Notes: generated by a model not told the origin, from the letters alone. DNA of 64,000 bases from G963674665 sp963674665 (GCA_963674665.2 CAXXPL010000011.1:62001-126000), one strand, 5' to 3'; positions 1 to 10,021 are shown, counted from the first letter of the stretch. Translations and numbers: made by a program.

Positions 1-137
1 AGACAGCTCTTGGCTCGATGGGCTGTGTACAGGCCATTTTCCGTGGCCACGGCAAAGACGATTCCGTCCCGGGATTCCACCAGGCCGTACTCCATGACCG
101 GAGCCAAAGATTCGGGTTTTGGGGCCAGTTCACGCAT
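1..137 (-). CDS. DUF3540-like T6SS accessory protein (5' part only)
   Basis: This is the first 45 codons of a gene that runs off the left edge. The start ATG is preceded by a clear AAGGAG ribosome site. The translation begins MRELAPKPESL, continues with GLVESRDGIVFAVATENG and reaches an A-x-x-A-K-S-C segment. That resembles the N-terminal beta region of DUF3540 proteins, which are encoded beside DUF2169 and pentapeptide proteins in type VI secretion accessory clusters. It lies downstream of those genes on the same strand. The assignment rests on a short fragment and on context, so it is tentative. Confidence 0.5.
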   Translation of the reverse strand, partial: MRELAPKPESLAPVMEYGLVESRDGIVFAVATENGLYTAHRAKSC

Positions 138-327
138 TGCGCTTCTCCTTTTAATATGACGCCGCCGCGCCATTTCCTATGGCGCGATCGGCTACTGCTC
201 CGGCGAATACGTGGTTTCGCCTGCGCTTACGTTCACGAGTTCGCGGCACGCACATCCTGTGCGCGTAGCGGGTAGCCAAACAGTTATTTTCATCCACGTG
301 CTATACATAATGAAACTTTTGGAGATT

Positions 328-359
328 CCAAAGAACCTTTTTTCAAAAAGGTTCTTTGG
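328..359 (-). terminator. Hairpin downstream of the pentapeptide gene
   Basis: A near-perfect inverted repeat (CCAAAGAACCTTTTT, then its complement) lies about 25 bases past the stop codon of the pentapeptide gene. The runs of T and A are inside the stem and no strong T tract follows on the minus strand. It probably ends or attenuates transcription of the VgrG-DUF2169-pentapeptide operon before the DUF3540 gene. The remaining gap up to the DUF3540 start shows nothing else I can support. Confidence 0.6.
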
Positions 360-385
360 CCGCCGGGGGCAAACAGCATACAGCT

Positions 386-1468
386 CTAAATCTCCGGCTG
401 CCAGGACTGGGCCTCGGCCAGTTCCGGGTCATCTCCCTTGGAGGCCGTCTTGTTGGCGCCGTTCCAGATGGTGTGCTCCTGCTTGACCAGGTGCAGCTTG
501 GCCAGGACCAATGTGGCGCCGGTGAAGTCCGCGGCTGTGATGTCGGCCAGGGAAAAATCCACCCGGGAGCAGTCGCTACGGGCAAAGATGGCGCCCCTGC
601 AGATGGACTCCTTGAACAGCGCCTTGGACAGGTTGGCGTTGGAAAAATCCGCTAGGCTGGCGTCGGCCTCGGAGAAGTTGCACATGTGCAGCACCGCCCC
701 CCGCAGGTTGGCCTCCTGGAGCTGGGCTCGGGCGAACATGCTTTTTGGGGCGCGGATGTTCTCAAAAGTGGCGCCGGAGAGCACGGCGCCCATGAAGTTG
801 CACATGTCCAGCCGCAGGTTCGAGAAATCCGCGTTCCTTAGGTTGCTGCCCATGAACACGGTCATGCGCAGGGAGCAGTTCTGGAAGCGCTGCTTGGCCA
901 GCTCGCTGTCCTGCAGAGCGACCTTGAACATGGTGCTGCCGGTGAAGTCCGCTGTGGCTAGGTTGGAGCGCTTGAGCGACACGCGCTCCAGCGATGAACC
1001 GGACAGGTCCGCGTTGCTGAAGTCGGCCTTTTGCATGGCGGTGCGGAAGATGCGGGCCTTTTTCAGGGACGCGCCCTTGAAGCTGGCCTTGTCCAGGAAG
1101 CATTTCTCCAGGTTCACACCCGAAAGGTCGGCGTTGGTGAAGTCAGAGCCCGAGAATATGCCGTCCGTGAACCTGGAGCCGGTGAGCACCGTGTCCGCGA
1201 GGTTCAGCCCCCGCCAGAGGGCGCGCCCCAGGGTGAGTTTGGTGAGCCTGGCGCCTTGCAGGTCGCAGTTGAAGAAGCCGCATTTGTTCAGGTCCACGGC
1301 GTCGAAGTCGACGTTTCTGAGGGCGCAGTCCTGGAAGCGCGCCCCGGTGAGGTCCAAGCCTCGGAGGTCGATGTTCGAGAGGTCCAGGGCCTCGAGCTTG
1401 CGTCCCTCCTTGATGGCGGTGAGGAGTTGGTCGCGGGAGCAGGGAGTCAGGGTCGGGAGGGGTTTCAT
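386..1468 (-). CDS. Pentapeptide-repeat protein
   Basis: A 360-residue protein made almost entirely of A(D/N)LxX pentapeptide repeats, for example the LSNIDLRGLDLTGARF segment near residues 25-40, predicted to fold as a right-handed quadrilateral beta helix. A short N-terminal part (MKPLPTLTPCSRDQLL) precedes the repeats. The start was chosen because its ATG overlaps the TGA of the upstream DUF2169 gene (ATGA), which indicates translational coupling. An in-frame extension upstream is open but lies wholly inside the neighbouring gene. Such proteins accompany DUF2169 and VgrG in type VI loci, where they may help load or cap the spike. The exact role is unknown. Confidence 0.85.
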   Translation of the reverse strand: MKPLPTLTPCSRDQLLTAIKEGRKLEALDLSNIDLRGLDLTGARFQDCALRNVDFDAVDLNKCGFFNCDLQGARLTKLTLGRALWRGLNLADTVLTGSRFTDGIFSGSDFTNADLSGVNLEKCFLDKASFKGASLKKARIFRTAMQKADFSNADLSGSSLERVSLKRSNLATADFTGSTMFKVALQDSELAKQRFQNCSLRMTVFMGSNLRNADFSNLRLDMCNFMGAVLSGATFENIRAPKSMFARAQLQEANLRGAVLHMCNFSEADASLADFSNANLSKALFKESICRGAIFARSDCSRVDFSLADITAADFTGATLVLAKLHLVKQEHTIWNGANKTASKGDDPELAEAQSWQPEI

Positions 1469-4400
1469 GAGAGCAGATCCTCGCGTCTTTGCAGCAGGCT
1501 TTTCTTGAGATTGGCTCGGTCGAAGATGGTGTCGCCTACAATGGCTTTGTAGAAGTCCACGCCGTAGCAGTTGGCCGCCGTGAGGTCGGCCTGGGTGAGG
1601 CGCGCCTTGCGCAGGGAGCCTCCAAGAAGATCGAGGCCGCGCATGTTCGCGCCGGTGAGGTCGCAGAGGTTGAATCGGGCACTCCAGGCCCGGGTGCGTT
1701 CGAAAATGGCCCCCTTGCAGTCGCACTCCTGCACCATGGCCTTGTCCATGAACGCGGCGGAGAAGTCCGCCTTGGGGAGCGTGGCGTTGAGCAACGAGGC
1801 ACGTTTGAGCCGGGCGCCGGAAAAGTTCGCGTTGGAGAGGTCGCAGCCCTTGAGGAAGCGCACCTTGGTCATTTCCGCACCCGAGAAGTTGCCATCCGGG
1901 CATTGGGAGGTGATGAACGCGGTGTTCTCCATGGTGGCGCCGCGAAAATCCTGGGCCGGGAGCGCGCACTTGATGAAGGCGGCGCGGCTAAGGTCCGCCT
2001 GGGTAAACCTGGTCTCCTTGAACTTGGTCTGGTTGAACACGGTGCGCATGGCCCTGATTCGCGCAAGCACCGACTTTTCCAGCGTGCTCTTCTGGAACAG
2101 GGAGCGCTCCAGGTCAGCGCCGGTGAAATCCGCGCCCGTGCAGTCGGCCTCGGAAAAGAGCGTGGCCAGGCAGTGCGTGCCCATGAGCCTGGCGTCCTTG
2201 AGCACGGCCTTGTGCATCACGGCGGAATCCAGGGTGGCGCCCTGGAGATCGGCTCCTGTGAAATCGGCCTCCTTGCAGAAAGCCTTGGTCAGGTTGGCGT
2301 TGGCAAACACGCAGTCCTTGAACACGGTGTTCTGGCACATGGCCGAGGAGAGGTCGCGGCCGGAAAAATCGAGGCTCGAGAGGTCCAGCCTTGAGAGGTC
2401 GAGCTTGTGAAAGCTGTCGCCCTTGGACAGCATGTCCTGGACCTTTTCCCTGGTGGGGCCGGCCCCGGTCTCCGGATCCAGGCCATGCTTGGCGCGAAGT
2501 TTTTTGGCCCAATCAGGAGGGTTGATGCCGCCCTCCGGAGGAAGCAGGGCAGCGGCCTTGTCCAGGAGCCTGGTGCTGGTGGCCTGGATGGAGCCTAGCT
2601 TCTGCTCGAGTTCGGGCGTGAGATGGTTTGCCGCGGCGAGTTTGGCCCTGCCCTGCGCCAGGGCGTGGGCGATCTCGTTCTTCATGGCGGCGAAATCGCG
2701 GGCTGCGGCGGCGGGTGGCGCCGGTTTCAGGTATTTTTCGGGGTCCAGGCCCTGTTTGCGCAAAGTGTCTTCCACATGGCGCATGGCCTTGCCCTTGGCC
2801 TCCTCGGCCTCCTGCATGACCTGCTTGCGCAGGGCGTCGGCGTGGGTATTGGCCTGGGCGCGGGCTCCGGCCACCATGCCCTTGACGTCTAATTTGGGGA
2901 TGGCCATGCCGGGCTTCACGTCATCGGCCGTGATCTCCGGCGCGGGCTCGGGCGGCAGTTCCTCCAGCAATGCGGGGGGGAGGATGCGGCGCAGCTCCTG
3001 GCGCAGGTTCATGCCCTGGCGCTTGGCGTGGATCACACCTTGCGGGGGTAAAGGCCAGCGTTGTGCCTGGGGCAGGGATTGACGCCACTGTTCGAGGAGC
3101 GCGTCGGCCCGCTCCTCGTCCGCGGCGGTGGGTGCCACGAGCAGAATGGGCGCGGCCTTGGCCAGCTTTCCCGCCTCCTCGCCGAGGTCGTCGCCGGGCC
3201 TGGGAGCGGCGAGCACGGTGCAGAGGTCCCCGGTTTCCTGCTCCAGGAGGAAGGCCTCCAGCGGATCGGCCACAATGACCATGGGCTTGGACTCGACCGG
3301 AGCCAACAGGAGGGGCGCTTCGGCAGGGGCCTTTGAGCCGAGCACCAGGTGGTCCTCGCTCCCCGCGGGGTAGGGGGGCAGTTGCGGCACGTTCTCCCGG
3401 ATGTGCAGGGCCGCCGGGTCCTTGCCCAGGAAGCGGGGCATGACCAGCCCGGCCGGGATGGTGAAATGCGTTTCGGATGGGGCCGCCTTGTCCGGTTGCA
3501 AACCCCAGAGTCTGCGCTCCGCGATCAGGGGCTCGGGATTGAGGCCGAGAAAGGCCCTGTCCATGGTGTTGTCCTGGATGCCCATGTCCAGCAGCTTGTC
3601 GCGGAGGGCGGCGTTCTGCCGGAGATTCTCCTGCCACCGGGGTACCACCCGCCAGAACGAGTTTTGCCAGCGCAGCTCCTTGGGGCCGAGGATGATGTCC
3701 TCGGGATCGAAGTCAGCCTTCAGTCCACGAGCCTCCATGGCCTTTTTCCTGGAGAGGGCCATGTCGTGGGCCTTCTGGCGCTCCTGCTGCACCATTTTTT
3801 CCGTGTCCTGGATATGCTTGCCCAGGTCGGTGAGCTTCTGGCGCTGCTTGGCCAGGTTCTGGCGCACCTTGTCGAACTGCCCCATATCGATGTGAACAAG
3901 GTGGCCGTGCTTGGCGCGCATGCCCGAGGCCATGGACTCCAGCTTGCCGACAAGGGATTCCGCGGCGTCTATGCGGGCCTGTCCCTTGGCGATTTTGGTG
4001 GCCGGGGTGGTGGGGGCGTGGGGGGTCTTGCCCAGACTCTTGTCCAGTTGGGCCTGGATCTGCTTGGGCATTTTATTGATCTTGTTGATGGCGTCCGCGA
4101 TCTGCTGCTTGCCCTTGGCGGCCGGGTCCTTGTCCAGCTTCATGATCTTGGCGATCCAGTTGTCCCGCATGTCGCGGTAATACTCCAGGGGATGGTCAGG
4201 GGCGTCCAGCTTCTCGGTGACCAGCATGACGTTGGCAACGTCGCGGTATTCGTCGTCCTGGACCTCCATTACGCCGCGAAAGCACATGGCGCCGCGCAGC
4301 TCGCCGGGGAAGAGCCAGACCGTATCCAGGTTGGTCCTGGACTCCCTGAACCAGGCGTTGGACAGGTCCTTGCGGTTGGCCCGGAGGTCCTTGAGCTGGG

Positions 4401-5208
4401 ACACGAAGCAGCGGATGCGCAGACCGGGCAGGTGCGACCTGATCAGCCGGCGCAGGGGGTGCATGCCCTCGATGCTCAGGGACTCGTCCCCACGGAAGTA
4501 GTCGCTGTGCCACTGGTCCTTGGGCGCGGTGTTGAAGTGCCGCATGCTGAAGTCATCCGGCAGGAAGGGCCAGCGCTCCTTGAGCCAGGCCTGGTCGTAG
4601 GTTCCGGTGTATTTTGCGCGTTGCGGCCAGGTGGGATCGCTGATGGGCGCAAAGGATGCCGGCTCCGGCCTGTCCTGGGGGTGCCCCACCAACTGGTCGG
4701 CGTATTCCACATTGGGAAGGGGGCGGTAAGGTTTATCGTCCTCCCCGGCCTCCAGCTCCATGCCCTTGCCCAGAGGGTTCTTTGCGTATTCCCTGCCGCC
4801 GAATGCGTGTTGCCAGGTGATGGGAATGGACGCGTCGATACCCGGCTCGCGGATAATTGCGGCTTCCTCGCCCGTGCCGCTCCAGCGCCTGGGGCCGAAC
4901 ACGGCCAGGGATTTGGAAACATCACCAAGGGTGAAAGTCACCTGCCCGGCGGCCAGCACCTCGCCATGGGGCGGATGGCAGGCGCCATGCACCAGCACTT
5001 CGCCCACGGGTTTGGGCATGCCGGTGTCAAAGGGCACGCCCTTGGGCACCTGGCTCTTGATGGTGGCCCAGAGCTGCTTTTCCGGCAAGGGAGTCTCGGG
5101 GTGCTCCAGATCGAAAAACAGCAGACAGGCGGCTGAGAAGAAGAGCTTTCCTTGGTATCCGAAGACACCGGCGAGAAAAGACTGGTCGTTTTGTTTGAAT
5201 ACGCGCAT
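1465..5208 (-). CDS. DUF2169 protein with C-terminal pentapeptide repeats
   Basis: A 1247-residue two-part protein. Roughly residues 1-340 form a DUF2169 domain, a family found in type VI secretion clusters; the ITWQHAFGGREYAKNPLG motif is characteristic. A middle section (about 370-900) is rich in Lys/Gln/Ala, predicted largely helical with coiled-coil stretches. From about 930 to the C-terminus come pentapeptide repeats (e.g. LDLSRLDLSSLDFSGRDLSS). It lies between VgrG and a second pentapeptide gene and overlaps the latter by four bases. DUF2169 proteins are thought to be adaptors or chaperones for spike-borne effectors; no catalytic motif is visible. It is longer than most DUF2169 proteins because of the repeat tail. 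Confidence 0.85.
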   Translation of the reverse strand: MRVFKQNDQSFLAGVFGYQGKLFFSAACLLFFDLEHPETPLPEKQLWATIKSQVPKGVPFDTGMPKPVGEVLVHGACHPPHGEVLAAGQVTFTLGDVSKSLAVFGPRRWSGTGEEAAIIREPGIDASIPITWQHAFGGREYAKNPLGKGMELEAGEDDKPYRPLPNVEYADQLVGHPQDRPEPASFAPISDPTWPQRAKYTGTYDQAWLKERWPFLPDDFSMRHFNTAPKDQWHSDYFRGDESLSIEGMHPLRRLIRSHLPGLRIRCFVSQLKDLRANRKDLSNAWFRESRTNLDTVWLFPGELRGAMCFRGVMEVQDDEYRDVANVMLVTEKLDAPDHPLEYYRDMRDNWIAKIMKLDKDPAAKGKQQIADAINKINKMPKQIQAQLDKSLGKTPHAPTTPATKIAKGQARIDAAESLVGKLESMASGMRAKHGHLVHIDMGQFDKVRQNLAKQRQKLTDLGKHIQDTEKMVQQERQKAHDMALSRKKAMEARGLKADFDPEDIILGPKELRWQNSFWRVVPRWQENLRQNAALRDKLLDMGIQDNTMDRAFLGLNPEPLIAERRLWGLQPDKAAPSETHFTIPAGLVMPRFLGKDPAALHIRENVPQLPPYPAGSEDHLVLGSKAPAEAPLLLAPVESKPMVIVADPLEAFLLEQETGDLCTVLAAPRPGDDLGEEAGKLAKAAPILLVAPTAADEERADALLEQWRQSLPQAQRWPLPPQGVIHAKRQGMNLRQELRRILPPALLEELPPEPAPEITADDVKPGMAIPKLDVKGMVAGARAQANTHADALRKQVMQEAEEAKGKAMRHVEDTLRKQGLDPEKYLKPAPPAAAARDFAAMKNEIAHALAQGRAKLAAANHLTPELEQKLGSIQATSTRLLDKAAALLPPEGGINPPDWAKKLRAKHGLDPETGAGPTREKVQDMLSKGDSFHKLDLSRLDLSSLDFSGRDLSSAMCQNTVFKDCVFANANLTKAFCKEADFTGADLQGATLDSAVMHKAVLKDARLMGTHCLATLFSEADCTGADFTGADLERSLFQKSTLEKSVLARIRAMRTVFNQTKFKETRFTQADLSRAAFIKCALPAQDFRGATMENTAFITSQCPDGNFSGAEMTKVRFLKGCDLSNANFSGARLKRASLLNATLPKADFSAAFMDKAMVQECDCKGAIFERTRAWSARFNLCDLTGANMRGLDLLGGSLRKARLTQADLTAANCYGVDFYKAIVGDTIFDRANLKKSLLQRREDLLS

Positions 5209-5376
5209 TGCTTTGCGTGTCTCTCAAGCTGAAGGTGGCGCCCATGGTCCATGGATTGGTGTTGCCATAGCATGCGGCAAGGGCATGATCAATCGGATGG
5301 TGTGTTGGATTTCCATCATATTATAATGTGTTGCGTTGGATATCCTATCAGATTCGAGGTGTGGCGGCCCATGCCC

Positions 5377-7623
5377 CTACAGAAAGATTTTTTCCGTAAT
5401 CTCTGTACTGGTCAGAAAAGTCATCATGTCGTCCTCGCCGATGGTCACATTGCTGGCAACCATCTCGATGGCCGACTCGATGACGCCCAGCTCCTCGGAA
5501 AGCACCTTGTTGATGTCCGCACGCAGCTTGGTCTCGGTCGTACCGATACTGGTTTTGGCCTCGGCCAGTTCGGTCTCCAGGCTGTGAATCTTGTTGTTCA
5601 TCTCGTTGATTGCGGAGAAGGCCATGCCGATCATGGTCTTCTCGTCGGCAATATCGGTGCTGGCCGCGGAGACTTTGTTCTCGTCCGCGTGCACCTCGCT
5701 CTTGGAGGGGCGGAGTTCGACCTTTTCGACCCCTCCGATCTCGTACTCCGTGCCGGTGGCGATGCTGAGCGCCTTCACCGCCTTGATCTCGATGATGCCG
5801 GCCACGTTGATGCCCAACACGCCACCCACCGTGAGATCCGTCTTGGCGAGCAGTACCGTCTTGTTATCGAACCCCGCGATGATGGTCTCTTCGCCCCCGA
5901 CCACCACCTTAGTGCTGTTGCCTCCGACCTCCACGGACATGTGCTGGCCGATGGCGCCGTACCAGTTGCCTTCGGTGCTCCAGCGGAAGCCGTCCTTGTC
6001 TTTCTCGGGCTCGCTCCACCCGGAATCGTCCTCGTTTTCCGAGGCGGTGACGCAGACGGCCGGGGGATCGTTGGGTGCGCCCATGCGGAACCAGGTACCC
6101 GAGGTGGGCGAGGACAAGAGGATTCGCTGGGAGCCCTCCTTGTCCTCCATGTGAATCTTGTTCTGCCCCCCGGTGGTGATCTTGCACATGGTCTGGCTTT
6201 CGTCGGTCACCTGGCTGGGGTTCTCGGGGTTGGGCACTGCGCCGGCAATGACCGGCCGGTCCGGGTTGCCCTCGAGAAATGTCAAAAGGACCTCGGTGCC
6301 CTTGTGCAAAGGGAAGTGCATGCCGTGGTTGTCGCCGGCATAGGGCTGGATCATGCGCAACCAGCAGGAGGCGCGTCCGTCCTTTCTGCCCGAGAGGTCG
6401 AAGGGCAGTATCACCTTGTAGCGGCCCTGGTCGTCGAGCTCGGCGTATTTACCGCTCTGCGAGGCGTCTATCTTGGCGGTGAGGGTGCCGCTGATGCGGG
6501 GCCAGCGTGTTTTCCTTTGCGGCCTGTATTGCACGTCCGCCGGAATGGCGGTGAAGCTGTTGGAGTAGACGCTTGTGGCTTCCCGCTCGGACAGTGCGTC
6601 GTGCAGCCCGCTCACTAGGTAGCCGGTTTGGTCGCCGCGATGCTCTACGCCGGTGAGCAGGTAGTTGCTGTTGTACTCGCTGCGAAAGTGGTTCTTCAGC
6701 GCAAAGAGGTGCCCCGGACGCATGAAGGGAACCGAGCCCTCGCCATGGAATACGAGCTTTCCAGCGGTGTGCTCCTGGGAACGAATATCGGCGAGCTTGC
6801 TGGCCTGGGAAGGGGTGGTGAAGCCATCGCCGTAAAGGTAATCCACGCCCTTGCCCATGTCGTTCACCTGGACCTCGCCCTTCACCTCCAGGGATGGGGT
6901 CTCGTAGTTGTAATCCTTGATCCGCACCTTGTGCGGCACGATGTTGTGCTCGGCCAGGAACTGATAGACCACGGACTGGCGCGGTTGCTGCTCCAATCCG
7001 GACGGTGGGGCGTAGATCACGCGTGGGTCGTCCTCCGAAGGGGGCGTTATGTCCGTATGCGCGATCTTGGTATCGGTGAGCACCAGCCTGGTAGTGTTCT
7101 GCTCATGCTCGAAATAGTAATAGATGCCTTCGAACTCCAGCCATCTGGAGAGGAAGTCGGCAAGAGTCTCGCGGTACTGGCAGATGAATTCCCGCTGGGT
7201 GTAGTCCTGCTGGAGCTTGATGGTGTAGTCGTGGCTGGATAGCCCGCCCTGTTGCAGAATCTGCTCCATCACCTGGGGGAACTTCTTTTCCAGGAACACC
7301 TGGTTGTGGTGGATCAGGGTGAGCCACCAGAGCTTGGAGGTGAGCACCGCGCGGTAGAAGCCGTATTTGTTGACCTGGTGCAACTGCTGGAACTTGAGCA
7401 GCACCCCGTGGGTGGGTATGGCTCCCTGCGCGGTGTGGCAGGTGAAGGTGGCCGGGGTTTCAAGGATCTCCTCTAGATCAAGGTCCATTTTGGTCGAAGC
7501 CAGGAGTATATCATACTGAAACGGCATGGAAATTCCTTCACGCCCCGTGTAGGAGATCACTGCGAAGGTATCGCCGGGGTAGGACATGGAGACGAAACTG
7601 TAGGGTGGGGCCTGGGTGTACAC
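5377..7623 (-). CDS. vgrG: Type VI secretion spike protein VgrG (copy 1)
   Basis: A 748-residue VgrG/Rhs-spike family protein. The gp27-like N-terminal half runs to about residue 370. It is followed by a gp5-like OB-fold (QGRYKVILPFDLSGRKDG, YAGDNHGMHFPLHKGTEVLL) and a beta-helical needle. The C-terminus is a Glu/Lys-rich coiled-coil extension ending in FLTSTEITEKIFL. I chose the GTG start because it has AAGGGAG eleven bases upstream and gives an N-terminus matching the paralogue upstream (PPYSFVSMSYPGDTFAVISY versus PRFSFLSMNHPGGTFAVISF). An in-frame extension upstream would add 45 unrelated residues. No large enzymatic effector domain is fused to it. Confidence 0.9.
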   Translation of the reverse strand: MYTQAPPYSFVSMSYPGDTFAVISYTGREGISMPFQYDILLASTKMDLDLEEILETPATFTCHTAQGAIPTHGVLLKFQQLHQVNKYGFYRAVLTSKLWWLTLIHHNQVFLEKKFPQVMEQILQQGGLSSHDYTIKLQQDYTQREFICQYRETLADFLSRWLEFEGIYYYFEHEQNTTRLVLTDTKIAHTDITPPSEDDPRVIYAPPSGLEQQPRQSVVYQFLAEHNIVPHKVRIKDYNYETPSLEVKGEVQVNDMGKGVDYLYGDGFTTPSQASKLADIRSQEHTAGKLVFHGEGSVPFMRPGHLFALKNHFRSEYNSNYLLTGVEHRGDQTGYLVSGLHDALSEREATSVYSNSFTAIPADVQYRPQRKTRWPRISGTLTAKIDASQSGKYAELDDQGRYKVILPFDLSGRKDGRASCWLRMIQPYAGDNHGMHFPLHKGTEVLLTFLEGNPDRPVIAGAVPNPENPSQVTDESQTMCKITTGGQNKIHMEDKEGSQRILLSSPTSGTWFRMGAPNDPPAVCVTASENEDDSGWSEPEKDKDGFRWSTEGNWYGAIGQHMSVEVGGNSTKVVVGGEETIIAGFDNKTVLLAKTDLTVGGVLGINVAGIIEIKAVKALSIATGTEYEIGGVEKVELRPSKSEVHADENKVSAASTDIADEKTMIGMAFSAINEMNNKIHSLETELAEAKTSIGTTETKLRADINKVLSEELGVIESAIEMVASNVTIGEDDMMTFLTSTEITEKIFL

Positions 7624-7783
7624 TATTGATAAAACTCCCTTATCTTGTCGGCAAATATGAAGATAACCAGCATCCGGATGCAATGTAGCAAATGCGCCTC
7701 CTCCTGTCATGGAGCGAAAACGAGCGACGGGAAATGGCGTCGGCAGTAGCCGCGACATCGCCTGGACCGGGTGTGGCGACCTT

Positions 7784-10021
7784 TCAGAGAAACGTCTTTT
7801 CCGTGATCTCGGTGCTGGTGAAAAAGGTCATCAGGTCGTCGTCGCCAATCTCCACATTGTCCACGAGCATCTGGATGGAATTTTCAATCACCCCAAGCTC
7901 CTCGGAGAGCACCTTGTTGATGTCCTCGCGGAGCTTTGTCTCGGACTCCACAATCGAGGTTTTGGCCTCGGCCAGGGACTCTTCCATTGCATGCAACCGG
8001 GTGTTCATTTCGTTGATGGCGGTGAAGGCCATGCCGATGGCGGTGGCCTCCTCCGAGATCTCGTTCTTGGACTCGGAGACGTCGTTGGTCTCCGCGTGCA
8101 CCTTGGTCTTGCTGGGGCGCAGTTCCACCTTTTCTATCTCTCCGATTTCGTACTCCGTGCCTCCGCAGATGGACAGCTCCTTGACCAGTTTGAGGCTGAT
8201 GGAGCCCGCTTCGAGCCAGGAGAACTCCAGGCCGAGGGTGATGTCGGTTTTTGCGCCTTCAACGGTCTTGTTGTCGAACCCCATGATGATGATTTCCTCG
8301 CCGCCCACGACCATTTTTGTTGAATTGCCTCCCACCTCCACGGACATGTGTTCGCCGATGACACCGTACCAGTTGCCCTCGGTGCTGATCCGGAAGCCGT
8401 CCTTGTTGTGCTCCACATCGCCCCAGCCGGAGTCGTCCTCGTCGCCCTCGGTGACGCCGATGCTCGCAGCCGGAGGATCGTTGGGCGCGCCCATGCGCAT
8501 CCAGGTACCCGAGGTGGGGGAGGACATGAGGATACGCTGGGAGCCGTCCTTGTCCTCCATGTGAATTTTGTTCTGCCCCCCGGTGGTGATCTTGCACATG
8601 GTCTGGCTCTGGTTGGTGACCTGGCTGGGGTGCTCGGGGTTGGGCACGGCGCCGGAAATGATGGGGCGGTCCGGGTCGCCTTCGATGAAAGTCAGCAGCA
8701 CTTCGGCGCCCTTGTGCAGGGGGAAGTGCATGCCGTGGTTGTCACCGGTATAGGGCTGGAGCATGCGCAGCCAGCAGGATGCGTGGCCTTCCTTGCGGCC
8801 CGAGGTGTCAAAGGGGAGGATGACCTTGTAGCGCCCCTGGCCATCGAGTTCGGCGTACTCTCCTGAGCCCTCGGCGTCGATGACCGCATTGAGGCTGCCG
8901 GATATTCGTGGCTTGGGGGTCACCCTACGGGGGCGGAACTGGGTGTCCGCGTCGATGGCTGTGAAAGTGTTCTCGTAGACCATTTCGGTTTCCGCCCCCT
9001 GAAGGTTCTCCCGGATGCCCGAGATCAGGTAGGAGGCCTGGTTGCCCTTGTGGAAGCAGCTGACCACGAGATAGTTCCTGTTGTAGCTCTGGCGGTAGTG
9101 GTGCTTGAGCTTGAACAGGAAACCGGAGCGGATCTGAGGAACGGTGCTGGATACCTCCAGGCCTCCGGCCCAGGCCCTGTACTCCTCGGCGCGGATCTTG
9201 GCCAGGCGCTTGCCCTCGCTGGGAGTGCGGATGTAGTCCCCGTACTTGTAGGTGCTGCCGCGCCCGGAGTCGGCAATGCTCCGGGTTCCGATTATCTGGA
9301 GCGAAGGGGTCTCGTAGTTGTAGTCCTTGAGCTTGACCTGTTCCGGCACCTGCCGCTGCCGCCAGACCAGATTGCCGGCAACCTCCCTCTCCTTGTCGTG
9401 ATCCAGTCCGCTCGGGGGGGAGTAGAGCACCGTGTTGTTGAGAGGTATGTCCTCGTGGGAGACCTTGGTGTCGGTGATGACGATCTTCGTACTGTTCTTG
9501 CCGTGCCTGAAATAGAAATATATACCCTCGCGTTCCATCCAGCGCGAGAGGAAGTCGTAAAGGGTCTCGTTGTACTGGACCACGAATTCCCACTCGGGGT
9601 AGCTTCCCTGGAGCTTGAACTCGTAGTCCCGGTCCGAGAGCCCTCCGTCCCTCAGGATCTGCTCAAGGATTTGGGGCGTGGACTTGTCCAGGAACACCTG
9701 GTTGTGCCGGATCAGGGTCAGCCACCAGAGCTTGGGCACCACAGTGGCCGCGTACACGGCGTACTCCCCGATCTCCCTCTGCTGCTCGAATTGGCTGCAG
9801 ATCCCGTGGATGGGGATGTCCCCATCCTGACCATGGATGATCAGGGACGCCGGGTTGTCGATGATCTCGGCGAAATCCACATCCTTGGTGGCGGAGACCA
9901 GGGTCACGTTCAGGACATACAGGGAGGAGATAGCTTCCTCGCAGGTAAAGGAGATCACGGCAAAGGTGCCGCCGGGGTGGTTCATGGAAAGGAAGCTGAA
10001 ACGGGGATCCGAGAGGTACAT
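7784..10021 (-). CDS. vgrG: Type VI secretion spike protein VgrG (copy 2)
   Basis: A 745-residue paralogue of the downstream VgrG with the same architecture: gp27-like base, gp5 OB-fold (NHGMHFPLHKGAEVLLTF), needle and C-terminal helical extension ending in FFTSTEITEKTFL. The two copies are most alike in the OB-fold and at the extreme C-terminus, and diverge in the gp27-like part and in the needle near residues 590-630. This is the first gene of the minus-strand T6SS block; its promoter should lie in the 240-base gap before the divergent radical SAM gene. AAGGA precedes the ATG. A trimeric spike tip is the known role of the family; the cargo is not evident. Confidence 0.9.
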   Translation of the reverse strand: MYLSDPRFSFLSMNHPGGTFAVISFTCEEAISSLYVLNVTLVSATKDVDFAEIIDNPASLIIHGQDGDIPIHGICSQFEQQREIGEYAVYAATVVPKLWWLTLIRHNQVFLDKSTPQILEQILRDGGLSDRDYEFKLQGSYPEWEFVVQYNETLYDFLSRWMEREGIYFYFRHGKNSTKIVITDTKVSHEDIPLNNTVLYSPPSGLDHDKEREVAGNLVWRQRQVPEQVKLKDYNYETPSLQIIGTRSIADSGRGSTYKYGDYIRTPSEGKRLAKIRAEEYRAWAGGLEVSSTVPQIRSGFLFKLKHHYRQSYNRNYLVVSCFHKGNQASYLISGIRENLQGAETEMVYENTFTAIDADTQFRPRRVTPKPRISGSLNAVIDAEGSGEYAELDGQGRYKVILPFDTSGRKEGHASCWLRMLQPYTGDNHGMHFPLHKGAEVLLTFIEGDPDRPIISGAVPNPEHPSQVTNQSQTMCKITTGGQNKIHMEDKDGSQRILMSSPTSGTWMRMGAPNDPPAASIGVTEGDEDDSGWGDVEHNKDGFRISTEGNWYGVIGEHMSVEVGGNSTKMVVGGEEIIIMGFDNKTVEGAKTDITLGLEFSWLEAGSISLKLVKELSICGGTEYEIGEIEKVELRPSKTKVHAETNDVSESKNEISEEATAIGMAFTAINEMNTRLHAMEESLAEAKTSIVESETKLREDINKVLSEELGVIENSIQMLVDNVEIGDDDLMTFFTSTEITEKTFL

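Noticed and set aside
3349..5136. 595-codon open frame on the plus strand opposite the DUF2169 gene
   Set aside because: It is antisense to a recognised domain, has no ribosome site and has low-complexity composition. It is a by-product of high GC.
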